A DNA stretch of 41,402 bases, taken from NCBI GenBank assembly GCA_007118695.1, contig SKRC01000081.1, positions 1 through 41,402 of the forward strand, given 5' to 3'. Below are positions 16,200-24,301 of this stretch, in pieces. Numbering within the stretch: the stretch's first letter is position 1; each line of letters begins with the position of its first letter. The notes beneath the pieces were generated by a model that did not search any database, was not told the origin of the DNA, and saw only the letters and a list, made by a program, of their open reading frames with translations. The translations under genes and the position numbers were made by a program. This DNA comes from Balneolaceae bacterium. Its GTDB lineage: Bacteria > Bacteroidota > Rhodothermia > Balneolales > Balneolaceae.

Positions 16200-16751
16200 T
16201 TGGAGAAAACACAAATCATGTCTGCCGAGGATTTGAATCGCACCTATATGCGATTTGCTCATCAGATTCTTGAGCCGTACGACAATCCCACCCATCCTGC
16301 AATTGTAGGAATGCAGACCCGGGGTGTTTACATGGGAAGGCGGATTATTGACATCATCGAAAAGGAGTATCAAGCGGTGCCCGATTTTGGCTTGCTGGAT
16401 GTTACTTTTTACCGGGACGATTTCAGGTCGAAATTAAAAATGCCTGAAGTGAAGATTACAGATATTCCATTTGACCTGTACGACCGCGATGTGGTTCTGA
16501 TTGATGATGTTTTGTATACCGGCCGGACTGTCCGCTCAGCCATGGATGCTTTGATGGCATACGGCCGGCCAAGAAGCATTCGGTTCTGCTGCATGATAGA
16601 CAGGGGCCACAGGGAGCTGCCGGTTTCGGCCGATTATGTTGGAATGAAAGTTCCCACACATCCGGATGAAGAGGTGGCGGTGAAAGTAAAACAGCTGGAC
16701 GGGGAAGATGCCGTGTATCTGATTAATATAGACGGGGAGGCGGATGGTTGA
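16200..16751 (+). CDS. pyrR: Bifunctional pyr regulator / uracil phosphoribosyltransferase
   Basis: A 183-residue PyrR protein. It has type I phosphoribosyltransferase features: the PRPP motif VVLIDDVLYTGRTVRSAMDAL, the VGMQTRGVYMGRRI segment, and the flexible loop region DVTFYRDDFR. In Firmicutes PyrR binds pyr leader RNA and causes attenuation, and it also has UPRT activity. In this lineage the regulatory role is unproven, and I see no PyrR-type anti-antiterminator in the 152-bp leader. The start is TTG at 16200, chosen because GAGGT at 16189-16193 gives a Shine-Dalgarno six bases away. ATG at 16218 is a less likely alternative. It overlaps pyrB by eight bases. Confidence 0.94.
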   Translation: MEKTQIMSAEDLNRTYMRFAHQILEPYDNPTHPAIVGMQTRGVYMGRRIIDIIEKEYQAVPDFGLLDVTFYRDDFRSKLKMPEVKITDIPFDLYDRDVVLIDDVLYTGRTVRSAMDALMAYGRPRSIRFCCMIDRGHRELPVSADYVGMKVPTHPDEEVAVKVKQLDGEDAVYLINIDGEADG

Positions 16752-17703
16752 ATTAGCAGATGCAGTACGTGATTATCCGTTCCGGCAGAAACATCTGTTA
16801 GGGCTCAGTGATTACACCCGCGATGATATTTTATTTGTACTGGATCAGGCAAAATATTTCAGAGAGATACTGGACCGGCCGGTGCCAAAGGTTCCCACCT
16901 TGCGCGATAAAACGATTGTGAATCTTTTTTATGAAAACAGTACGCGCACGCGTCTCTCCTTTGAACTGGCCCAAAAACGGATGGGTGCTGATGTAGTAAA
17001 TTTTTCAGCAGGCACATCAAGTGCTCAAAAAGGGGAGTCTCTGAAGGATACGATCCGAAATATCAGTTCGATGAAAATCGATATGGTTGTCGCCCGGCAT
17101 GAAAGTCCCGGTGTGCCTTACTTTTTAACACGGCAGGTGGATGCGGCAATCATCAATGCCGGTGACGGGGCACATGAGCATCCCACACAAGCGCTGCTCG
17201 ATATGTTTACCATGCAGCAAATTTATCCGGATCTCAGGGGGAAGAAAATTGCGATTATCGGGGATATCTCCTACAGCAGGGTGGTACGTTCCAATATCCT
17301 GGGCTTGAGTAAAGTCGGGGCCAAAGTCGTTGTTTGTGGCCCCAAAACCATGATGCCGGCCTTTGTTGACGCTCTCGGAGCCCATGTGTCGTACAATCTG
17401 GAAGAGACACTGGCCTGGTGTGATGTGGCAATGGCTTTGCGGATTCAATTGGAAAGACAGGGGAATGCAACGGAGCTGTTTCCCAGTATCCGGGAATACC
17501 ATCAGAAATTCGGCATCAAAATGGAGCATCTGGAGAAGTATCCCAATTTTACAGTGATGCATCCCGGCCCTATCAATCGTGGTGTTGAAATGGAAAGCGA
17601 TGTCGCCGACAGTGACCGGGCGGTCATCCTGAACCAGGTCACAAACGGCGTTGCCGTCCGAATGGCTGTACTTTATCTGCTCAGCGGCAATACGGGCGGG
17701 TAA
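16744..17703 (+). CDS. pyrB: Aspartate carbamoyltransferase catalytic subunit
   Basis: Condenses carbamoyl phosphate with aspartate, the committed step of pyrimidine synthesis. At 319 residues it is a typical catalytic chain. Motifs include the carbamoyl-phosphate site ENSTRTRLSFE (STRTR at 66-70), the SAQKGESLKDT loop with its catalytic Ser and Lys, HPTQALLD at 146-153, and the HPGPINRG element near the C-terminus. No pyrI gene follows, as in trimeric PyrB of many bacteria, and pyrC is not adjacent. Start and pyrR stop overlap by eight bases, indicating one transcript. Downstream the region becomes repetitive and decayed. Confidence 0.97.
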   Translation: MVELADAVRDYPFRQKHLLGLSDYTRDDILFVLDQAKYFREILDRPVPKVPTLRDKTIVNLFYENSTRTRLSFELAQKRMGADVVNFSAGTSSAQKGESLKDTIRNISSMKIDMVVARHESPGVPYFLTRQVDAAIINAGDGAHEHPTQALLDMFTMQQIYPDLRGKKIAIIGDISYSRVVRSNILGLSKVGAKVVVCGPKTMMPAFVDALGAHVSYNLEETLAWCDVAMALRIQLERQGNATELFPSIREYHQKFGIKMEHLEKYPNFTVMHPGPINRGVEMESDVADSDRAVILNQVTNGVAVRMAVLYLLSGNTGG

Positions 17704-17815
17704 CAGTTTTACAGTGTGTCAGTGTGTCAGTGTGTCAGTGTGCCAGTTGCCAGTTGGCAGTTACCAGTTATCAGTTATCAGTTATCAGTTATCAGTTATC
17801 AGTGGCAGTGACAGG
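17704..17815. repeat. Short tandem repeats (CAGTGTGT)n then (CAGTTAT)n
   Basis: Directly after the pyrB stop, CAGTGTGT occurs three times plus a CAGTGTGC variant. This passes through CAGTTGCCAGTTGGCAGTTACCAG into five repeats of the 7-bp word CAGTTAT, then CAGTGGCAGTGACAG. The word family is the complement of that in the tract at 105-342. Unit length and lack of spacers exclude a CRISPR. It is likely variable in copy number. Confidence 0.85.
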
Positions 17816-18089
17816 TTAAGCAAGGTACAAGATACAGGATGTCAGTTTTTTAGTGTTGATGTGCCTTCAGGTTTTGCTTTGGAAAGCGAGATTAAATGTT
17901 TTATTACGAGATACAGTGTTACAGTGTGTCATAGGACAACGTAAGTATTGAGACTGAGGTTATGGAGCTTATCCCTTCTGATTAATTTGGAATTAGAGTT
18001 CAAAATTCATCATTCGATTGCTGAATTTTCGATATTTAATTCTTCCTGCCGGGAGCACCAAAAAAAGCGGAGGTTTCAGTCTCAGCTTT
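17816..18089. other. Non-coding, decayed sequence after pyrB
   Basis: No gene is seen. A 9-bp inverted pair (TGAGACTGA at 17949-17957 and TCAGTCTCA at 18076-18084) bounds about 118 bp of AT-rich sequence. An isolated ACAGTGTGTCAT near 17920 echoes the repeat tract upstream. This looks like degraded sequence leading into the pseudogene fragments. Confidence 0.4.
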
Positions 18090-18117
18090 TTACGTATGAT
18101 ATGAAATGAATTTCTTT

Positions 18118-18402
18118 CTACTCTCTTTTCGGATTACTTCTCCGGGCGCAAAGGCAAACATAAGAGCCAGAAGCGCAGGAATCACTGGCCAGGTAGTTGA
18201 ACACATTTTCATCGATCCAGGCAATTGTGGTTCCGGGAGTAATCTCCAATGTTTTAGGATAGAAGGATTTACCGATGATCCGTACAGTCATCTCCTTATG
18301 TATCGGGTCCATAGCTGTATAACGGATCGTTATCGGTTGTGCCTGCCAAAAAAATATGCCATTAAACACCATCACTCCCCTCCCTTGCCAAGGCACAAGC
18401 AC
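18118..18402 (-). pseudogene. Cupredoxin (plastocyanin-like) gene fragment
   Basis: The minus strand reads MTVRIIGKSFYPKTLEITPG then TTIAWIDENVFNY, which fits the first strands of a small blue-copper protein (x-F-x-P-x-x-L-x-v-x-x-G-t-t-V-x-W). Beyond this point the expected copper-site Cys/His/Met segment is missing. Frame -3 next to it instead reads a hydrophobic helix and a basic tail (PALLALMFAFAPGEVIRKES), perhaps the end of another gene. No signal peptide precedes the domain. The upstream residues run straight on from the stop of the STAND fragment in the same frame. I read this as a truncated, fused remnant. Confidence 0.5.
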
Positions 18403-18405
18403 TCT

Positions 18406-19170
18406 CTAATGACAACTCCCTGCCAACAGGTTTTCTATCCACCACTTCAACTCAGTTGACATGCTCCTGGCATCCCAGTATTCCCCCAATCCAACTGCTA
18501 CTCTCAAACCAAGTGCCGGGAATTGTTCCATAGCATTAGCCATTGCAGCCCGCATATTTCCCATTTCCCTGTCGAGTTTATGAAAATATTTATAGGCATC
18601 ATCGGTATGCAGTAAAAAACAACTTTCTTCTGCCAATCGCATGAAGTAAATCAGGTGGTTCTTTTGCAATTGCAAATCTTTGCCATGCTCCTTTAGTTTA
18701 ATCGTTGCATATTCACGGATGGTTTCAAAGAGGAAAAAACGTGTTTCACCATGTTCATTTTCCTGTGTGTATAGCAGATTTTTATTCACTAACGATTCCA
18801 TTTGCTGAACAAAAGCAAAATCAATTTCAGGATAAGAAGCAGGAGATGGTACTGCCGGATTACGCAAATACATCGCCTGACGAGCCCATTCTCCCATGTC
18901 CGGATTTTCTACTGCTGCAGTCACTGCCCACGCTGCATCCATATTACTTCCACCCGAAAAAACGGACAACCTGCTTAGCAACTGCTTTTCTTCCTCATCC
19001 AGTAAGTGATAACTCCAATCAATGGTAGCATACAATTTACGGTGACGCTCAGGCATATCACGCGTTCCGGAAGTAAGGAGGTTGAGGCTTCTGTTAAGAT
19101 GAGGCAGCATCTCACGGGGGCTTAGTATTTTACTGCGGGCTGCAGCCAGTTCAACAGCAAGTGGAATGTG
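18406..19170 (-). pseudogene. Truncated STAND ATPase-type regulator fragment
   Basis: A middle piece of a large signal-transducing NTPase of the LuxR/AfsR-like STAND class. The open part starts inside the conserved IPLAVELAAARSKILSPREM segment. It continues with SGTRDMPERHRKLYATIDWS, LLDEEEKQLLSRLSVFSGG, and helical repeats with LFETIREYATIKLKEHG, ending at WWIENLLAGS. Everything before IPLAVEL (P-loop, Walker B and any N-terminal effector domain) is gone: the frame upstream turns unrelated at about 19167 and meets a stop at 19198-19200. The C-terminal repeats also end early. An ATG at 19110 would allow a 234-residue product, but it would lack the nucleotide site, so pseudogene is the better call. 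Confidence 0.75.
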
Positions 19171-19200
19171 GACAACGCAAGGTACAAACCACTCCGATTA

Positions 19201-19490
19201 ACCAGATTAACCAGGGGTCGGCCACCCACAGACAGGTAAAGAAGCAAAAGACCATACAGGATTTCAGCCTGTGTAATTGCGGTTATGTAGAGTGGGTGGA
19301 TGGATTGAGACTCAACCTATAGATAAACTTTTGAATCGGGTTCGTGCCTCATTAATTCCGAAATTACATTTGTATCGAGTAAATACATTAGTTGAAATCC
19401 ACGGGTTTCCGAAGGGGTTCATTGGGCAATTTCTGAAACTTCACCCACGAAAATACTCAAAACTCACTTCTCAATACTCACGACTATAAT
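19201..19490. other. Degenerate spacer between STAND remnant and EamA gene
   Basis: No gene is supported. A 70-codon frame at 19277-19489 has no family likeness. The short direct repeat GATTAACCAGATTAACCAGG lies at its left edge (19195-19214), where homology to the STAND family has just ended, and could mark a deletion or insertion point. Confidence 0.35.
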
Positions 19491-20465
19491 CTACCTTCTC
19501 GTCAATACTATACCGGCTACTGCGATCGCCGAGCCGGTATACTGCAACAAATTCAGCTGTTCATTTAACAGCAAGACACCGAAGGCCAATCCCAGGACCG
19601 GAACCAGGTTTTGATAGGCTGAAGTACGAATTGCCCCTACCCTCGCCAACCCGTTATTCCAGATCAGGTAGGCAAGGCCGATGGAGAGAGCCCCGCTATA
19701 AATAACTCCCCCATAGGCTGCCGCGGAAATGTCTGTCCAATTGGTGGCATACATTTCCGGAATAGCAATGGCTGTGAGTGAAAAGGCACCTATGGCAATC
19801 ATCATCCCGGAGAATTGAAGCGGTGAATAACTGCTCAGATATGATTTGGAGTAAATGGAATAGATCCCAAAGACAAACGCAGCCACAATGATCAGCATAT
19901 CGCCAAGAAAGCTTTCCGAGCTGAATGAAACGGGATTATCTCCGCCGGTAATAATGACGATTACGCCCGTAAAACCGAGAACGACTCCAATAGCTTTGAG
20001 CCGGGTCATCTTTTCATAGGCAAACAGATGTGAGACTACGGCAACCCAAATCGGAATGGTTCCGAGCATAATGGCCGCATTTGCCGCAAATGTGAAATTA
20101 ATACCCACGATGAATAGCCATTGATAGAGCAGATTCCCAAACAACCCGAGCAGAAACAGAGGGAGTAAATGGCGCACTGGAATTTTAAACCAGTCGCCTC
20201 TTTTCCAGATGAACATCCAAACGAGCAACGCTGCCAGCAGAAAACGCAATGCATTAAACGTATGCGGGCCAATCTCTTCAAGACTGGCTTTGATAACTGT
20301 AAAATTGAGCGCCCAGATCAGGACAGCCACAAACAGGGTGAAATCAACAAAATTGAACGGCGTTGTTTTCTTCAATGGATTACCAAACCTTTGTAATTTA
20401 AAACCGTAAAATAATGCAGATAGGGGAGGAAAAATATAAAAGTTTGAAGCACTATCTCTAAACAA
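19491..20465 (-). CDS. EamA/DMT family transporter
   Basis: A drug/metabolite-superfamily exporter with two EamA repeats and ten predicted membrane helices. Typical marks are ALNFTVIKASLEEIGPHTFN and ALRFLLAALLVW in repeat one, and GALSIGLAYLIWNNGLARVG then the C-terminal PVLGLAFGVLLLNEQL in repeat two. The full open frame gives 324 residues. The first 30 are unusual for the family and a TTG at 20375 would begin the protein just before the first helix, so the true start is uncertain. Substrate cannot be told; relatives move amino acids, nucleobases or metabolites. It stands alone next to the decayed region and diverges from the tetR gene. Confidence 0.88.
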   Translation of the reverse strand: MFRDSASNFYIFPPLSALFYGFKLQRFGNPLKKTTPFNFVDFTLFVAVLIWALNFTVIKASLEEIGPHTFNALRFLLAALLVWMFIWKRGDWFKIPVRHLLPLFLLGLFGNLLYQWLFIVGINFTFAANAAIMLGTIPIWVAVVSHLFAYEKMTRLKAIGVVLGFTGVIVIITGGDNPVSFSSESFLGDMLIIVAAFVFGIYSIYSKSYLSSYSPLQFSGMMIAIGAFSLTAIAIPEMYATNWTDISAAAYGGVIYSGALSIGLAYLIWNNGLARVGAIRTSAYQNLVPVLGLAFGVLLLNEQLNLLQYTGSAIAVAGIVLTRR

Positions 20466-20618
20466 GCGCAGGATTGTTGTACTACCTGTTAGCAGGATAC
20501 GATTTGATTTTAACTGCTGAAGATCGGCCGAATGTTTGCCCGGATCAATCCGGGGCCGTAAACCTGATTGTATGCAAAGGAAAAATAATCAATCCGGCGA
20601 CCTTTTTTTTGATTGTAG

Positions 20619-20648
20619 TTGAACGATTTTAAAAATTTTGTAGTTTTG
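20619..20648 (+). promoter_or_regulatory. Bacteroidota-type promoter of the tetR gene
   Basis: TTG at 20619-20621 and TAGTTTTG at 20641-20648 are separated by 19 bases. This matches the TTG-N19-21-TAnnTTTG pattern known for the primary sigma factor of Bacteroidota. Transcription would start just before the palindrome at 20666-20682, a natural place for a repressor to block it. Confidence 0.55.
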
Positions 20649-20665
20649 GTGACTTATATTCAGAG

Positions 20666-20682
20666 TATGACTATCAGTCATA
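20666..20682. promoter_or_regulatory. Palindromic TetR operator, site 1
   Basis: TATGACTATCAGTCATA is an inverted repeat with seven-base arms around a three-base centre. It lies 21 bp before the GTG start of the tetR gene and just after the predicted promoter. Its complement contains ATGACTGATAGTCAT, one base different from the site at 21385-21399. Paired sites before the regulator and before the pump genes are typical of TetR-family operators. Confidence 0.75.
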
Positions 20683-20703
20683 TTTAATAGTGACTATTGA
20701 ATA

Positions 20704-21384
20704 GTGGCCATTGAAAAGATTGGAGAATTTTTGGGAACAGCTGAACGAAAACAACGCGAAAAAGAAAAGCGCCGTGAATCGATTATCAATGCGGCCGAGC
20801 ACGTAATCCTTCAAAGAGGGTTTGAAGCGGCTACCATGGATGAAATCGCGGAACACGCGGAATTGAGTAAAGGGACGCTTTATCTCTATTTCAAGAACAA
20901 AACGGCTCTCTACCTGGCCATTTGCGCACGGGGATCAGAGAAGCTCAACCGGCAGTTTGCCAAAGTTCTCGCCGCAGATAAAACCGGGATCGAATTGGTA
21001 CGGATGCTGGGTGAGATCTATCTCTCATTTGTGAAGGAAAACCCGATTTACTTTAATGCTTTTTCGTTTTATGAAAGCATCCTGGACCAGGAATTTCTGG
21101 CCAATAACAAGATGGCACACAAATGTGAGGAAAATTCCCGTGAAGCCATGGCATTTATTACCCGCACCCTGCAAATCGGTATGCAGGACGGTTCGATCGA
21201 CGATTCCTATGATCCGAAACAACTGGCTGTTATAATTTGGGCGAGCTCCCGCGGTATTGTACAGGTTGCCTATCTCAAATCAATGGGCCATCACTTTAAG
21301 ATGATTGATGATATGGATCTGGATGTAGAATCCATGATCACTTCCTTTATTCAGCTGTTGGAGAAAGGAATGACAAAAAATTAA
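20704..21384 (+). CDS. TetR/AcrR family transcriptional regulator
   Basis: A 226-residue one-component repressor. The N-terminal helix-turn-helix (about residues 22-68) has RRESIINAAEHVILQRGFEA, TMDEIAEHAELSKGTLYLYF and KNKTALYLAI, which are strong TetR marks. The C-terminal part is an all-helical ligand and dimer domain without recognised subfamily motifs. Start is GTG at 20704. It lies directly upstream of a TolC-HlyD-RND operon on the same strand. Near-identical palindromes precede both it and that operon, so it very likely represses itself and the pump until a toxic ligand binds (inference). Confidence 0.93.
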   Translation: MAIEKIGEFLGTAERKQREKEKRRESIINAAEHVILQRGFEAATMDEIAEHAELSKGTLYLYFKNKTALYLAICARGSEKLNRQFAKVLAADKTGIELVRMLGEIYLSFVKENPIYFNAFSFYESILDQEFLANNKMAHKCEENSREAMAFITRTLQIGMQDGSIDDSYDPKQLAVIIWASSRGIVQVAYLKSMGHHFKMIDDMDLDVESMITSFIQLLEKGMTKN

Positions 21385-21401
21385 ATGACTGATGGTCATT
21401 T
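21383..21401. promoter_or_regulatory. Palindromic TetR operator, site 2
   Basis: AAATGACTGATGGTCATTT has perfect seven-base arms AAATGAC and GTCATTT around a five-base centre. It overlaps the tetR stop codon and sits 136 bp upstream of the TolC gene, so it is placed to control the efflux operon. The 15-base core differs from the complement of site 1 by a single base. Confidence 0.75.
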
Positions 21402-21536
21402 TTTGAAACTTTTTGTATCAGCCCACGTAAGTGGTAGCAACTATTTTAACCGGTTTTCCCGGCCAATACTTTTCATGTGGAAGTGATTGGAGGGGAGAAT
21501 TGAAGCGACAACCATATTAAAACAGGATTCGATACC

Positions 21537-23111
21537 ATGGCAATTGCCAGGCTTATATTTTTTGTGTTCCTGATAACCTTTTTTCTTGCCAGTGAATTAT
21601 ACGCACAGTTCGAACGGGGGGAAATACCAGATGAACTGACGCTGACTCTTGATGAGGCCATAGAAATTGCCCTGATCAATAACTACATGCTGCAAAAGGG
21701 TATGCTCGATATCGAATATTCAAATGCCCAGATCCGCGAAGCGTGGGGGTCGGTTTACCCGCAGGTCAACGCCTCCGGCAATTATAACAGAAATATTATC
21801 TCGCCGAACCCTTTTGCCGGTTCTGAAGCCGGAGGGCTTTTTGATCTGTTCGGGTCCATAGAATGGTTGAATTTCAATGAAAACGCAAGAACAGATGGCG
21901 ACCCCGAGACCGAACCCATTTCGTTTGAAGAATTTATTGAACGACAGGAAGAGGGTATGCGGGAAGCCGGTATCTCCCCGGAAATGCCCGATAACCCCTT
22001 TGCAGTTGATAACCAGTTTGATTTCGGCGTTTCTGTTACACAAACACTTTATAATGGCGGTGCTTTTGCAGCAATTCGGGGAGCAAAGCAATTGCGAAGA
22101 ATCAGCCAGGACCAGTTTCAGCGTGAACAGCAATTGGTCGTCGAAGAGATCAAAAATTCATTTTATTCAGCACTGCTTGCCGCCGAACAGGCCCATGTTC
22201 TCCGAAGTAGCGTCAGGCGGCTTGAGAGAACAGTAGAGGAAACCCGGAAATCTGTTGAAGCGGGTGTTTTGTCAAAATACGAAAGCAAGAGTGCAGAAGT
22301 GGAACTGGTAAACCTGGAAACCAATCTGATTGATGTTGAAAACCGGGCTGAACTTGCCGTGAAAAATCTCAGCCTGCAGTTGGGAATTCCGGTAAAAACA
22401 GATCTGAAGTTAAGAGGTTCACTTGAATTTAGTGGTGAACTCCAACCGGAAATGTTGAGCCCGGAGGAATCCTACAGACTGGCTATCGAACGCAGACCGG
22501 ATGTAAGTCAGGTAAATGAATTTCTTGGTCTGCTCGATGTCAATAAAAGCATAACCCGTTCACGGTATTTGCCAACTGTCAACGCCTTCGCCAATGCAGC
22601 CTATATTGGAAATGTCCCTGACAATCGGCAGGTGGTATCGCAGGTGCCGGACGAACCGTTCTCTTTTACGGCAGCACAGCGCAGATTTTTCAGCGATTCA
22701 TACTGGGATCCCGCTCTTTCTGTTGGAATCCAGGTTCAGTGGAGAATTTTTGACGGATTTCAAACCAGTTCACAGATCCAACAGAATAAAAATGAAATTC
22801 GTCAGGCCGAGATCGACAAGGAGATGCTGGAGAACGGGATTTACCTGGAGGTAGAACAGGCAATCAAGGACCTGGAGACAGCCTATAAACGAATCAGAAG
22901 CCAGGAACGCAATATTGAGCAGGCTCAGCTCAATTACGACAACTCATTGAGAAGGCTGCAGGAAGGGGTGGGAACTCCGCTGGAAGAACGTCAGGCGTCG
23001 TCCCTGCTCGATGAGAGCCGGCTGAATTACCTGTCGGCTGTATTTGATTATAAAACGGCGGTCAGTCGATATGAGAAAGCAACAGGAAAACCCGTCATTG
23101 AAAATCGTTAA
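21537..23111 (+). CDS. TolC family outer-membrane efflux protein
   Basis: The outer-membrane channel of a tripartite pump. The 524-residue precursor has a Sec signal peptide (residues 1-23, ending YAQ). It then has two repeats of the TolC/OEP fold with long coiled-coil helices (for example LTLDEAIEIALINNYMLQKG, VVEEIKNSFYSALLAAEQAH, and in repeat two AEIDKEMLENGIYLEVEQAI). An insert of about 70 residues between the first helix and strand, rich in Asn, Pro and Glu (about 88-150), is longer than in E. coli TolC. It is first in the operon, 27 bp before the adaptor gene, with the TetR operator upstream. Confidence 0.92.
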   Translation: MAIARLIFFVFLITFFLASELYAQFERGEIPDELTLTLDEAIEIALINNYMLQKGMLDIEYSNAQIREAWGSVYPQVNASGNYNRNIISPNPFAGSEAGGLFDLFGSIEWLNFNENARTDGDPETEPISFEEFIERQEEGMREAGISPEMPDNPFAVDNQFDFGVSVTQTLYNGGAFAAIRGAKQLRRISQDQFQREQQLVVEEIKNSFYSALLAAEQAHVLRSSVRRLERTVEETRKSVEAGVLSKYESKSAEVELVNLETNLIDVENRAELAVKNLSLQLGIPVKTDLKLRGSLEFSGELQPEMLSPEESYRLAIERRPDVSQVNEFLGLLDVNKSITRSRYLPTVNAFANAAYIGNVPDNRQVVSQVPDEPFSFTAAQRRFFSDSYWDPALSVGIQVQWRIFDGFQTSSQIQQNKNEIRQAEIDKEMLENGIYLEVEQAIKDLETAYKRIRSQERNIEQAQLNYDNSLRRLQEGVGTPLEERQASSLLDESRLNYLSAVFDYKTAVSRYEKATGKPVIENR

Positions 23112-23138
23112 CAATTATAAGGTCAGGACCTGAATATT

Positions 23139-24254
23139 ATGAAACGGAATTATATTGCATTATGGGCTGCAGGGATTTTTCTGGCAGCATTTGCAGCCTG
23201 TGAGATAGAGAATGAAAATGGAGACGGGAACAATGAACGGGTTCGCCTGATTCCCGTGGAGACGATAGATATCATAGCGGATTCGTTTGATGACTTTATC
23301 CGGGTAAGCGGCGTCGTGGAAGCGATAGAAGATGCAACTGTCTCTGCGGAAAATTCAGGGCTCATATTATCCATGCGCCAGCGGGGTGAGTATGTGCAGA
23401 AAGGAGAGGTGATCGCCAATATGGATGACAGGCTTAGCCGGGCTCAGTTCGAGGCAGCCAGAACCTCATTCGAGCTGGCCGATGACAGCTACCAAAGACT
23501 GAGAGCACTTTATGAGGATGAGATCATCAGCACCCAGGATTATAATAATGCGAAAGCCCGGCGTGATCAGGCGAAATCGCAGATGGAACAGGCAGAAAAA
23601 CAACTCGGGGATACCCACATTGAAGCCCCATTCAGCGGCAGAATTGAAGAACGTTTTGTCCGAACCGGCGAGCTGATAAGCCCGGGAATGCCGGTAGTTC
23701 GGTTGGTTAACAGCAATAAAGTTCGCATGACCGCCGGTATCCCCGAACGATACTCCGGCCAAATCAGGGAAGGAAGCCCGGTTTATGTTAGAATGAGAAA
23801 CCAGGAAGGCAGGATCTTCGAAAGTGTGGTTTCTTTTTCCGGTAATGTACTTGAAAGCTCTACGCGTACATTTCCTATAGAAATTGAATTTGAAAATTCC
23901 GCAGGAATCATGATGCCCGAAATGGTTGCCGATATCCGGGTAAAACGAGCGACGATCGAAAATGCCATCATAGTTCCCCGTACTGCAATTGTCAGGGATG
24001 AAGAAGGCACCAACCTCTACCGGGTCCGGGAAGAACATGGTGAAAAAGTAGCCGAAATGGTACCGGTCAGTACCGGTTTTGCCACCGGCCCGATAATCGA
24101 GATTACTGAAGGTATCCGTGAAGGCGATGAGGTCGTTATTTCCGGAATGAGTACTCTGAGCGACGGTGATCGCCTGAATATATTGAGCACCCGTAACAGC
24201 AATGACAAAGCCAGGGAACTTCAAAGGGAAGAAAGGCCCAAAATATCCTTCTGA
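23139..24254 (+). CDS. RND efflux periplasmic adaptor (HlyD/MFP family), lipoprotein
   Basis: The membrane-fusion protein that links the RND permease to TolC. The 371 residues begin with a lipoprotein signal (AAFAAC, lipidated Cys21). Then come a first half-lipoyl strand set (VSAENSGLILSMRQRGEYVQ), a helical hairpin (about 105-150, with SYQRLRALYEDEIISTQDYN), the second half-lipoyl part (IEAPFSGRIEERFVRTGELI), a beta-barrel domain and a membrane-proximal domain with GIREGDEVVISGMSTLSDGD. Length and order are typical. It is 27 bp after the TolC gene and 47 bp before the permease gene. Confidence 0.94.
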   Translation: MKRNYIALWAAGIFLAAFAACEIENENGDGNNERVRLIPVETIDIIADSFDDFIRVSGVVEAIEDATVSAENSGLILSMRQRGEYVQKGEVIANMDDRLSRAQFEAARTSFELADDSYQRLRALYEDEIISTQDYNNAKARRDQAKSQMEQAEKQLGDTHIEAPFSGRIEERFVRTGELISPGMPVVRLVNSNKVRMTAGIPERYSGQIREGSPVYVRMRNQEGRIFESVVSFSGNVLESSTRTFPIEIEFENSAGIMMPEMVADIRVKRATIENAIIVPRTAIVRDEEGTNLYRVREEHGEKVAEMVPVSTGFATGPIIEITEGIREGDEVVISGMSTLSDGDRLNILSTRNSNDKARELQREERPKISF

Positions 24255-24301
24255 AAAATCCGGAGTATAACCAACAGTGCCAGAAATTTTTTTGATCGCA
24301 T

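Noticed and set aside
17704-17815. CRISPR array
   Set aside because: Units are 7-8 bp and contiguous without spacers; no cas genes.
18406-19110. Intact 234-residue regulator
   Set aside because: The conserved frame extends upstream of this ATG into IPLAVEL and then breaks; the nucleotide-binding site is missing.
19277-19489. 70-codon plus-strand frame
   Set aside because: No family similarity, in a degenerate spacer, and no start signal.
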